This document shows, piece by piece, positions 8,249-17,003 of a stretch of 64,000 bases of DNA. The DNA lies in assembly GCF_003604215.1 (NCBI RefSeq), contig NZ_QXGS01000002.1, positions 248,001-312,000 on the forward strand. The letters run 5' to 3'. The notes below the pieces were generated by a model. The model saw only the letters and a program-made list of their open reading frames with translations. It searched no databases and had not been told where the DNA came from. Each line of letters opens with the position of its first letter. Position 1 is the first letter of the stretch. The DNA is from Teichococcus vastitatis (GTDB lineage: Bacteria; Pseudomonadota; Alphaproteobacteria; Acetobacterales; Acetobacteraceae). The translations under genes and the position numbers were made by a program.

Positions 8249-9565
8249 TCAGAGCGCGAGGCTCTCGACCCGGCCGACCGACCGCACCGCCGCCGTCAGC
8301 GCTTCCGCCGCGCGGTCCAGGTCGTCCTCGTCATGGCCGGCGGACACGAAAAAGCGCAGGCGCGACGATTGCTCGGGAACGGCCGGAAAGGTCACCACCT
8401 GCACCGCGACGCCGCGCTCCAGAAGGGCGCCCGCCACCTTCACCGCGCGGATCGAGGAACCGAGGATCACCGGCACGATGGCCGAGCCCTGGCTGCCGCC
8501 GGTGTCGAAGCCGCGCGCGCGCAGGCGGTCGCGCAGGCCCAGCCCGTTGCGCTGCAGCCGCGCGACGCGCTCCGGCTCGGCCCGCAGCACGTCGAGCGAG
8601 GCCAGCGCGGCGGCCGCCAGCGGCGGTGCCAGCGCTACGGAATACACCGAGCCCGGCACGGTGTGGCGCAGCCAGTCGATCACCTCGGCCCGCGCCGCGA
8701 TGTAGCCGCCGCAGGCCGACAGCGTCTTGCTCAGCGTGCCCATCCACAGGTCCACGCCGGCGGGATCGACGCCCTGCGCTTCCGCCACGCCGCGCCCGGT
8801 GGCGCCGAGCACGCCCAGCGAATGCGCCTCGTCCACCATCAGCCAGGCATCGTTCCGCTGCGCCAGCTCCACGCAGCGGGCGAGGTCGGGGCTGTCGCCA
8901 TCCATGCTGTAATGGCCTTCCACCAGCAGCAGGGCGCGCTGCGCCCCGCGGCGGGCCGCGGCCATGTCCCGCGCGGCGGCGGCCATGTCGTTGTGCGCGA
9001 AGGGCAGGCGGCGGGCACCGGACAGGCGGGCGCCCTCGGTGCAGGAATTATGGATGGCTGCGTCGTGCAGGATCAGGTCGCGCGGCCCCATCAGGTGGCC
9101 GATCACCGTGACGTTGGTGGCATGGCCGGACACAAAGGTCAGCGCCGCCTCGGCGCCGTGCCATTCCGCCAGCGCCGCTTCCAGCTTCCGGTGCAGGTCC
9201 CGCTCGCCCGAGGTGATGCGCGAGGCGGAGGGCGAGACGCCGTAGCGGTCCACCGCCGCCTTGGCCGCCTCCCGCACCCGCGGATCGCCGTTCAGGCCGA
9301 GGTAGTTGTAGGAGGCGAAGTTGATCACCTCCCGCCCCTCGATGCGGCTGTGCGCCCCGGCCAGGCCGTCATGCTGGCGGAACAGCGGACTCTGCATCTC
9401 CAGCTGGTCCAGCGCCGCCTTCAGCAGGCTGAAATCGCGCATGCCGGGCAGGGTGGAGAAATCCCGCGCGCTGCCGGCCTCGGGGCGCGGCGCATCGCCG
9501 CCGCGCCGCTTCGACAGCCGCGCCAGCAGCGCCATGCGCGCCGTGGCGGACAGGGCGCCGCTCAT
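8249..9565 (-). CDS. rkpG: Alpha-oxoamine synthase, RkpG-like (PLP-dependent)
   Basis: The 438-residue protein belongs to the family of 8-amino-7-oxononanoate synthase and serine palmitoyltransferase. The family condenses an acyl thioester with an amino acid, losing CO2, to give an alpha-amino ketone. Visible residues are the PLP lysine Lys280 (GTLSKTLSACGG), DEAHSLG (245-251) and the ring-stacking His148 (VSGHATN). An N-terminal ~75-residue extension precedes the catalytic core. Its start overlaps the PKS stop by 4 bases (ATGA), strongly suggesting it releases the chain from the PKS acyl carrier. A biotin role is unlikely because no bio genes are near. Confidence 0.85.
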   Translation of the reverse strand: MSGALSATARMALLARLSKRRGGDAPRPEAGSARDFSTLPGMRDFSLLKAALDQLEMQSPLFRQHDGLAGAHSRIEGREVINFASYNYLGLNGDPRVREAAKAAVDRYGVSPSASRITSGERDLHRKLEAALAEWHGAEAALTFVSGHATNVTVIGHLMGPRDLILHDAAIHNSCTEGARLSGARRLPFAHNDMAAAARDMAAARRGAQRALLLVEGHYSMDGDSPDLARCVELAQRNDAWLMVDEAHSLGVLGATGRGVAEAQGVDPAGVDLWMGTLSKTLSACGGYIAARAEVIDWLRHTVPGSVYSVALAPPLAAAALASLDVLRAEPERVARLQRNGLGLRDRLRARGFDTGGSQGSAIVPVILGSSIRAVKVAGALLERGVAVQVVTFPAVPEQSSRLRFFVSAGHDEDDLDRAAEALTAAVRSVGRVESLAL

Positions 9566-12500
9566 TCCGCGGCCTCCGCGCGGGGCGGCGGGGCCGGCGG
9601 CGTCGACGGCTCGAACTGTTCCACTAGGCCTGCCACGGTATCCTCCTCCGCCCGGCCGCCGGCCAGGGCATCGCTGAGCTTGCGCGCCAGCAGGTCGATG
9701 GTCAGGTCCTCCGTCACCGAGGCCAGCGGCACCGGCATGCCGAGGCGCTGCTCCAGCGCGCCGCGCAGCTCGAGCCCGCCGAGGCTGTCCAGGCCGAGCC
9801 CGGCCAGCGGCGCGTCGGCCGGCACCGCCTCGGGCGGCAGGCGCAGGATGCGGGCCAGCTCCTCCTGCACGGTGCTGCGGAGCAGGGCGCGGGCAGCGTC
9901 CGGTGCCAGGCCCAGCAGGTGGTCGCGCAGCGCGCCTTCCGGGCCGGCCTCGGCGCGTCCGCGCACCGCCTCGAAGAGCGGCTCGGCCAGGATCGGCAGG
10001 ATGCGACCGGCCTCGCGCCAGCCGATGCGCGCCATGCCCACCACGGGCGCGCCGCTGCGCAGCATGGCGGGCAGCGCCGACAGCGCCTCGGCCGCCGCCA
10101 TTGCCTCGACACCCAGGCGGCGGGCCAGGGTTTCGGCGGTGTCGGCCTGCGCCAGCAGGATGCCGGCATCGGCGATCGGGCCCCAGCCCACGGCCAGCGC
10201 CGGCAATCCTTCGGCGTGGCGGGCGCGGGCCAGCGCTTCCAGCGCCATGTTGGCGGCGACGTAGTTGCCCTGGCCCGGATTGCCCATCGCCGTGGTGGCG
10301 GAGGAGAAGAGCAGGAACAGCTCCAGCGGGTCGTGCCGCGTCAGCCGGTCGAGATGCCGGGCGGCGGTGAGCTTCGGCCGCAGCACGCGGGCGAAGCGCG
10401 CGGCGTCCAGAGCGCTGGCGGCGCCATCGTCGAACACGGCGGCAGCCTGCACCACGCCGACCAGGGGTGGCCCCTCGGCGCGGATCTCGGCCAGCGCCGC
10501 CTCCAGCGACCGCTCATCGGCGGCATCGGCGGCGTGCACGGTGGCGCGGGCCCCGAGCGCGGCGAGGGCGGTCACAGCGGCTTCCGCTCCCGGCGCGGTG
10601 CCGCCGCGGCGCGACAGCAGGGCCAGCTGCGTGGCACCCTGCGCCGCCAGCCACTTGGCGCATTCGAAGCCGAAGCCGCCCGTGCCGCCCACCACCAGAA
10701 TGGTGCCCGCGGGGGGCGTCCAGCCGGTCTCCGGGGCCGCCTGCGCCGGGATCACCGGCGGAAGCAGCACCAGCTTGCCGATATGCTGGCTGGCTTGCAG
10801 CGTGCGGAAGGCGGCTTCCACCTCCCCGGCTGGGCGGACCGTGTAGGGGATCGGGCGCAGCGTGCCGGCGGCGAAGCGGTCCGAGATATTTCCCAGCAGC
10901 CGACGGGCCAGGTCCGGCCGGGCCTTGGGCAACTGGTCCACATCGACGCCGAAATAGGTCAGGTTGTTGCGGTAGGGGCGCAGCCCGACCCGGCGGTTCT
11001 CGAAGAAGTCGCGCTTGCCCAGCTCGATGAAGCGGCCGAACGGCCTCACCAGCCCGAGCGAGCGCTCCATCGCGTCCCCGGCCAGGGAGTTCAGCACCAC
11101 ATCCACCCCTTCCGGCCAGACGGCGCGGAGCTGGTCGGCGAAGCCCGGATCGCGGCTGTCAAGCACAAGCTCGGCCCCGCAGGCGCGCAGGAAGGCGCGC
11201 TTGGCGGGGGTGCCGGCGGTGGCGGCGACGCGGGCGCCGGCTGCCAGCGCCACCTGCAGCGCGGCCAGCCCCACCGCGCCGGCGCCACCATGGATCAGCA
11301 CCGTTTCACCGGGCCGGAGGTTGGCGCAGTTCTCCAGTGAATACACCGCGGTGAGAAAGGCCACCGGCACCGCGGCGGCGGCGGCGAAGCCCAGGCCCGG
11401 GGGCAGAACCGCCAAGGCCTCGGCCCGGGTGCGGACGCGGCTGGCCAGCGCCGCAGGGGCGAAGCCGAACACCGCGTCACCGGGCCGGAGCGGGCCGCCG
11501 GGCGCCGCCTGCTCCACCACCCCGGCCATCTCCATGCCCAGGGTTGGGCCGGCGAAGCCGGACAGCAGGGCTTCCTCGGGCAACAGGCCCTGGGCCCACA
11601 TCAGGTCGCGGAAGTTGAGCCCGGCGGCCTCGACCCGCACTACCACCTCGCCTTCCGCGATCCTGCCCTGACCGGGCAGGTCCAGCTCCTGCCAATCCAG
11701 CGTGCCGAGCTGGCCGGGCTGGCGCACCACCAGCCGGGCCGGGCCGCGCGGCGCCCCGGAGGGCGCGGCACCGGGCCGCAGCCGCGGCACCAGCCGGGCA
11801 TCGGGCGCGAGCAAGATCTCGGGCTCGGCATCGTCCGCCCGTTGCAGCAATTCGGGCAGCAGGCGCGCGGCGGCGTCCCGTGGCGTGAAGCCGGACGACA
11901 GTCCGATGCGGGCCGGCGCCAGCTCCGGCATCTCATTGGCCAGCACCCGGCCCAGCCCGACCAGGGCGGCCGCTTCCGGCACGGCGCCGGCATCGCCGGT
12001 GACCAGAACCAACGCCTTGGCGCTGCCCCGCGCGGCCTCGGCCAGGGCGGTGACATGGGCCAGGGTGCCGGGCAGGGCTGCTTCGTCCGGACAGGCCAGA
12101 ACCACGAGCCGCGCCCCGGCCAGGGCCCGCGGCGCCTGCCGCGCGGCATCCTCCAGCCGGTGGCGAGTGGTGCCGGTGCCGCGAGCCGCCAGGGCTTCTT
12201 CCAGCGCAACCGCCAGCGCCGTGCTGGCGGCGTCGGCGTGCAGTTGCAGCGGCGGGCCGGCCGGCGGCGCCGGAATCGCGGCTTCCACCATCGCGGCCTC
12301 GGCCCAGGCGGTCAGCAGCACGGCCGGCCAGGGTGCGGCGGCCAGTGGCGTGGCGCCGGAGCAGCCGGCCGCCACCTGCCATTCCGCCGCATCGGGCAGG
12401 GCGGACGCATCGCCGCGCCACCAGCCGGGGTTCTGCCCGCAGGCGAAATCCCAGGCGCGGCCCGGCAGCGGCTCAGCCAGCAGCAGCACGCCGCCGGGCG

Positions 12501-15500
12501 CCAGGGCGGCGCGCAGAGCCGGCAGCAGGCCGGTGCCGCGGCCCGCCCGCGCCGCGGCGGCCAGGCCCACCACCAGGTCAGCCGAGGCGGTGGGCAGGCT
12601 GGCGGAGGCCGGGTCCCAGGGCTCGAAGCGCGCCGTGATGGTTTCCGCATGCGGCGGAAGGGCGGCCGCCCGGCCATCGCCGGCGATCACCAGCTCCACC
12701 TGCCGGCCGCTGGCGCCCAGCGCCGCCAGCAGGGCGCGGGTCAGCGGTCCTCCTTGGGCGCCGATTTCCAGCACACGCAGCGGCCGCCCGGCGGGCCAGC
12801 CGGTGGCCAGATGGGCCACCGCCTCCGCCAGAACCGACGCCAGCCGCGCGAAGCCGGCCGCCTCGGGCGGCGGCAGCGGCGCCTCGGCGGGCGGGCTGGC
12901 GGACAGCGCCGCCGGCATGCGTTCCGCCGCCAGCGCCAGCCAGGCCAGCTCATGGGCCAGGGCCGGCGCCTCATCGAGCACGGATTGCCAGATGGCGGAG
13001 GCTTCCGGCAGGTCGTCGGCGGGTGAAAGCCGCCAGCGGTCACCCCCGAGCGGCTCCGCCAGGCCGTCTTCCGCCAGGGCGCGCAGCAGCGCCAGGGCAT
13101 AGGGCGACTGGTGGCGGGCTGGCAGCATCCCGCCCGGGTCGCACAACGGACGCAGCGCGGCATGGGCGCTGGCCACCAGGTGACCCTCCAGCAGCAGGGC
13201 CGTCTCGTCCAGCGCCTGCGCCGCATCCTTTTCACAGGCGGCCCGCAGCGCCGCTTCCAGATCCAGCACAGGCGGCGCGCCCGGCAGGCCCGCGGACGGG
13301 CGCAGCGCCACGCGGAACAGCGAATCCTCGATAACCGGGCGGGGGACCAGGCGGATGCGCTGCATCCAGCCCTGATCCAGCCAGGCCACCACCTGGCCGC
13401 CGCCATCGCGCAGCGCCAGCTGGTACAGGCCAGACCGTTCGCCGCTGTGCAGGACGCGCAGGTCGCCGCTCACCGGCACCGGGGCGCCGCGGCGCAGCAC
13501 CAGGCGGCCGAAGCGCACCGGCACCACCGCGCGGCCATCCGCCGCTTCGCCGTCCGACAGCAGGCCGACCAACCCCTGCAGCAATCCATCCAGCCGCACC
13601 GGGTGCAACAGCCAGCCGGCGGCATCCGGTGGGGCGGCGGGCGGCAGCGACAGGCTGACGGTAGCCGCGCGACGATCCGCGCTGATCCGGGATTCGGCCA
13701 AGCCCTGAAAAGCCGGTCCGTAATCCAGCTGAAAGCGCCGCGCCAAGGCCAGCGACTCGGCGGCCGGCAGCATCGTGCCATCCGCCAGAAAGGGCGGCGG
13801 CGGATCGGCCAGCCCGGCCAGGGTGGCGGCCGCTACTTCGCCGCGCGCGTGCAGCGTCCAGCTTTCGGCCGACAGGCGCGGGCGGCTTTCCAGCAGCACC
13901 GTGTTCGTCTCCGCCTCCAGCGTGCAGCGCAGCTCGCGCGTCGCATCGGCGGAAAGCGGCAGCGGGCGGAGGATCTGCAGGTCCCGCACCTCCAGCGCGG
14001 GAGCGTCGGGAAAGCGCAGGGCGGCGACGGCCAGCGCCATGTCCAGCATGGCGGCGGCCGGCAGCACCGGCTCGCCGCCCAGCCTGTGGTCGGCGAGCCA
14101 GGGTTCCAGCGCCGCGTCCAGCAGGCGGGACCAGCGCAGCGGCTCCTGGCCCTGACGGAAGCCCAGCAGCGGGTGGTCCAGCACCGGGTCGGTCAGCCGC
14201 GCCGATTCGGTGGTGGCGGTGAACCAGGCGCGCTGCCGGTCATAGGGCGTGTGCGGCAGGCTGCGCCACTCGGCGGGTCCTGTCCAGGCCGCGGCATCGC
14301 GCAGCACGGCGCCCTGCGCCAGAGCGCGGTCGGCCATCGCCGGAAAGGGATCGCCGGCGCCGTCGCGGCGGGACAGGCTGGCCAGCACCGGCGCTTCGGC
14401 CTCGGCGGCGCGCAGGCTGTCGCGGAGGTAGGATTGCAGCACCGGATGCGGGCCGATCTCGATGAACAGCCGGGCGCCGGCATCCACCGCCGCCTGCACC
14501 GCGTCCTGAAAGCGCACCGGGTCGCGCAGGTTGTGCCACCAATAGGCGGCATCCAGCGCCGCGCCGGGCAGCTTGGTGCCGGTCACCGAGGACAGGAAGC
14601 CGAGGCTGCCATCCGCCGGGCGCAGCGTCCGCAGGTCGGCCGCCAGGGCGTCCCGCACCGGGTCCATCGCGGCGGAATGGAAGGCGTAGTCGAGGTCGAG
14701 CTTCACCGCTGCCCAGCGCCGCGCCTTGGCCTCCGCCACCAGCCTGTCCAGCGCCGCTTCCGGCCCGGCCACGGTGACGGAACCCGGCGCATTGCGCGCG
14801 GCGATCTCCGGCCGCCAGCCGGATTCGTCGGGCTCCAGCGCCTCGATCAGCGGCAGCACTGCTTCCGCGCCGGCGCCGATCGCAGCCATGCGGCCGATGC
14901 CCCGCCGGCTGTGCTGCGCGCGGGAGCGCGCGACCACCAGTTGCGCCGCCTGCTCCAGGTCGAGCATGCCGGCGGCCCAGGCGGCGGCGACCTCGCCCAC
15001 CGAATGGCCCAGGCACAGATGCGACCGCAGCCCGTGCTCGGCCAGGGCGGCGACCACCCCCACCTGCACCAGGAACAACAAGGGCTGCGCGCTGTCGGTG
15101 TTGGCCAGGGTTTCGGCCGGGACGCCCGCGGCCAGCAGCGCCGCGCCGGACCAGCCGGTGAGCGGCGCCAGAACGGCATCCGCCTGCTCCACCGCGCCGC
15201 GGAAGGCGGCGTTGTGCGCCATGGCCTCGCGCGCCATGCCGGCGAACTGCGCGCCATTGCCGGAAAACACGAAGGCCACCGCTCCGGCGGCGCCGGGACG
15301 GGCGATGCCCTGGACGGCGCCGGCCGGACGCTCCCCGGCCAGCCAGGCCTCCAGCAGCGGAGCGGCCTCGCCGCGCAGCACCAAGCGATGCGCGTGCAGG
15401 TCGCGGTGGCGCAGCGCACCGCGCCGCAGGGCCGGGCCGGCGGGCGCCTCGCGCAGCCGGCCGCGCCATTCCGTGGCCAGGCTCTTCAGCGCGGCGGCGG

Positions 15501-16899
15501 AACGGGCGGTCAGCACCAGCGGCGGCGCGGCCGCGTTCTCCGGTACGGCGGGGGCGGGCAGGGCGGTGGGCAGGGGGCACGGCGCGCGGCCGAGCAGCAC
15601 GGATGCGTTGGTGCCGCCGAAGCCGAAGCTGTTGACGCCGGCCAGCGCGTCCGGCGCCAGGTCCAGCGCTTCCAGCGTGGTAGGCACGCGGATGTTCAGC
15701 CCGGCGAAGTCGATCTGCGGATTGGGGCTGTTGAAATGCAGGTTGGGCGGCACGGCGCCGTGCTCCAGCACCAGCATCGCCTTCAGCAGCCCGGCCATGC
15801 CGGAAGCGGGCTCCAGGTGGCCGATGTTGGTTTTCACCGAGCCCACCGGCAGCGGCGCGGCGCGGTTGCGCGCCAGGGCGGTGCCGATGGCCCAGCTTTC
15901 CGCCGGATCGCCGGCCTGGGTGCCGGTGCCGTGCGCCTCGAAATAGGCAAGGCGGGACGGGTCGGCGCCGGCCTCGGCCAGCACCTGTTCCAGCAGCGCC
16001 GCCTGCGCTTCGCGGTTGGGCAGCGACAGGCCGATGGTGCGGCCGGCGGCGTTGGTGCCGCTGGCCAGGATCACGCCCCGCACCGCGTCGCCATCCGCCA
16101 GCGCCGCCGAAAGCGGCTTCAGCACCACCACGCCGGCGCCCTCGCCGCGCACATAGCCATCCGCCGCGGCATCGAAGGCCTGGCAGCGGCCGCGCGAGGA
16201 CAGCATGCCGGCGCGCGAGAAGCCGGCGAAGGCGAAGGGCGAGAGCAGCAGCTGTACACCGCCGACCAGGGCGGATTCGACCTGCCCGGCGCGGATCGCC
16301 GCCACCGCCGCGTGCAGCGCCACCAGGGAGGAGGAACAGGCGGTGTCCACCGTCTGGCCCGGCCCGCGCAGGTCGAACACGTTGGTGAGGCGGTTCGACA
16401 GGATCGACAGGGTGTTGCCCGTCATGAAGTAGCGGTCGGTGCCGGCGGGATCGGACAGCCGCAGCTCGGCGTGGTCGGTGGAGGAGCCGCCGATCCAGAC
16501 GCCCACCGGCCGCCCGGCGAGGCGGCTGGCCGGCCAGCCGGCATCCTCCAGCGCTTCCGACGCCACTTCCAGCAGCAGGCGCTGCTGCGGGTCCATCTCG
16601 GCGGCCTCGCGCGGGGACAGGCCGAAGGCGGGGGCGTCGAAGCCGGTGATGTCGCCCAGATGGGCGGCGGCAAAGGAATAGGACCGCCCCGGCTCGCCCT
16701 TGCGCGGGTGGTGGAAGGCGGCCTGGGCGAAGCGGTCGGCGGGCAGGGTGCCGACCGCGTCGGTGCCCGCGGCCAGCATGTGCCAGAAGCCTTCCAGATC
16801 GGCGGCGCCGGGCAGCCGGCAGGCCGCGCCCACGATGGCGATCGGCTCCGCGGGGGACACGGCGCGCAGGGCGCGGGGAAGGCTTTGTCCTTCGGTCAT
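9562..16899 (-). CDS. rkpA: Type I polyketide/fatty-acid synthase, RkpA-like, KS-AT-DH-MT-like-ER-KR-ACP
   Basis: A single 2445-residue module. KS is about 18-440 with Cys188 (DTACSSS), His323 (EAHGTGT) and His361. AT is about 540-850 with Ser633 (GHSVGE) and a YAFHS specificity motif, closest to malonyl types. DH is about 905-1180 with His938 (HRLGGEPVLP) and Asp1104. A methyltransferase-like region (1350-1530, VLEIGAQGG) has a degenerate look. ER is about 1725-2048 (HGGAGAVG 1870-1877). KR is about 2060-2290 (GGTGGFG, Lys2176, Ser2200, Tyr2213, Asn2217). ACP is about 2345-2415 with Ser2372 (GLDSLG). A full reductive loop and no thioesterase imply iterative synthesis of a saturated chain passed to the overlapping synthase gene. 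Confidence 0.93.
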   Translation of the reverse strand: MTEGQSLPRALRAVSPAEPIAIVGAACRLPGAADLEGFWHMLAAGTDAVGTLPADRFAQAAFHHPRKGEPGRSYSFAAAHLGDITGFDAPAFGLSPREAAEMDPQQRLLLEVASEALEDAGWPASRLAGRPVGVWIGGSSTDHAELRLSDPAGTDRYFMTGNTLSILSNRLTNVFDLRGPGQTVDTACSSSLVALHAAVAAIRAGQVESALVGGVQLLLSPFAFAGFSRAGMLSSRGRCQAFDAAADGYVRGEGAGVVVLKPLSAALADGDAVRGVILASGTNAAGRTIGLSLPNREAQAALLEQVLAEAGADPSRLAYFEAHGTGTQAGDPAESWAIGTALARNRAAPLPVGSVKTNIGHLEPASGMAGLLKAMLVLEHGAVPPNLHFNSPNPQIDFAGLNIRVPTTLEALDLAPDALAGVNSFGFGGTNASVLLGRAPCPLPTALPAPAVPENAAAPPLVLTARSAAALKSLATEWRGRLREAPAGPALRRGALRHRDLHAHRLVLRGEAAPLLEAWLAGERPAGAVQGIARPGAAGAVAFVFSGNGAQFAGMAREAMAHNAAFRGAVEQADAVLAPLTGWSGAALLAAGVPAETLANTDSAQPLLFLVQVGVVAALAEHGLRSHLCLGHSVGEVAAAWAAGMLDLEQAAQLVVARSRAQHSRRGIGRMAAIGAGAEAVLPLIEALEPDESGWRPEIAARNAPGSVTVAGPEAALDRLVAEAKARRWAAVKLDLDYAFHSAAMDPVRDALAADLRTLRPADGSLGFLSSVTGTKLPGAALDAAYWWHNLRDPVRFQDAVQAAVDAGARLFIEIGPHPVLQSYLRDSLRAAEAEAPVLASLSRRDGAGDPFPAMADRALAQGAVLRDAAAWTGPAEWRSLPHTPYDRQRAWFTATTESARLTDPVLDHPLLGFRQGQEPLRWSRLLDAALEPWLADHRLGGEPVLPAAAMLDMALAVAALRFPDAPALEVRDLQILRPLPLSADATRELRCTLEAETNTVLLESRPRLSAESWTLHARGEVAAATLAGLADPPPPFLADGTMLPAAESLALARRFQLDYGPAFQGLAESRISADRRAATVSLSLPPAAPPDAAGWLLHPVRLDGLLQGLVGLLSDGEAADGRAVVPVRFGRLVLRRGAPVPVSGDLRVLHSGERSGLYQLALRDGGGQVVAWLDQGWMQRIRLVPRPVIEDSLFRVALRPSAGLPGAPPVLDLEAALRAACEKDAAQALDETALLLEGHLVASAHAALRPLCDPGGMLPARHQSPYALALLRALAEDGLAEPLGGDRWRLSPADDLPEASAIWQSVLDEAPALAHELAWLALAAERMPAALSASPPAEAPLPPPEAAGFARLASVLAEAVAHLATGWPAGRPLRVLEIGAQGGPLTRALLAALGASGRQVELVIAGDGRAAALPPHAETITARFEPWDPASASLPTASADLVVGLAAAARAGRGTGLLPALRAALAPGGVLLLAEPLPGRAWDFACGQNPGWWRGDASALPDAAEWQVAAGCSGATPLAAAPWPAVLLTAWAEAAMVEAAIPAPPAGPPLQLHADAASTALAVALEEALAARGTGTTRHRLEDAARQAPRALAGARLVVLACPDEAALPGTLAHVTALAEAARGSAKALVLVTGDAGAVPEAAALVGLGRVLANEMPELAPARIGLSSGFTPRDAAARLLPELLQRADDAEPEILLAPDARLVPRLRPGAAPSGAPRGPARLVVRQPGQLGTLDWQELDLPGQGRIAEGEVVVRVEAAGLNFRDLMWAQGLLPEEALLSGFAGPTLGMEMAGVVEQAAPGGPLRPGDAVFGFAPAALASRVRTRAEALAVLPPGLGFAAAAAVPVAFLTAVYSLENCANLRPGETVLIHGGAGAVGLAALQVALAAGARVAATAGTPAKRAFLRACGAELVLDSRDPGFADQLRAVWPEGVDVVLNSLAGDAMERSLGLVRPFGRFIELGKRDFFENRRVGLRPYRNNLTYFGVDVDQLPKARPDLARRLLGNISDRFAAGTLRPIPYTVRPAGEVEAAFRTLQASQHIGKLVLLPPVIPAQAAPETGWTPPAGTILVVGGTGGFGFECAKWLAAQGATQLALLSRRGGTAPGAEAAVTALAALGARATVHAADAADERSLEAALAEIRAEGPPLVGVVQAAAVFDDGAASALDAARFARVLRPKLTAARHLDRLTRHDPLELFLLFSSATTAMGNPGQGNYVAANMALEALARARHAEGLPALAVGWGPIADAGILLAQADTAETLARRLGVEAMAAAEALSALPAMLRSGAPVVGMARIGWREAGRILPILAEPLFEAVRGRAEAGPEGALRDHLLGLAPDAARALLRSTVQEELARILRLPPEAVPADAPLAGLGLDSLGGLELRGALEQRLGMPVPLASVTEDLTIDLLARKLSDALAGGRAEEDTVAGLVEQFEPSTPPAPPPRAEAAE

Positions 16900-17003
16900 T
16901 CTACCTGCTCGGCAGGCCGCGGCAGCGGCCCTGTGCGAAACAACACGCGTCGGCGGGCGTGGCGAACCGGGCGGCGAAGCTCAACCGGCTTCACCCCGGC
17001 GGC

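Noticed and set aside
8249-9565. Biotin gene bioF
   Set aside because: No other biotin genes nearby, and the ATGA coupling to an rkpA-like PKS fits RkpG better; the family core alone cannot separate them.
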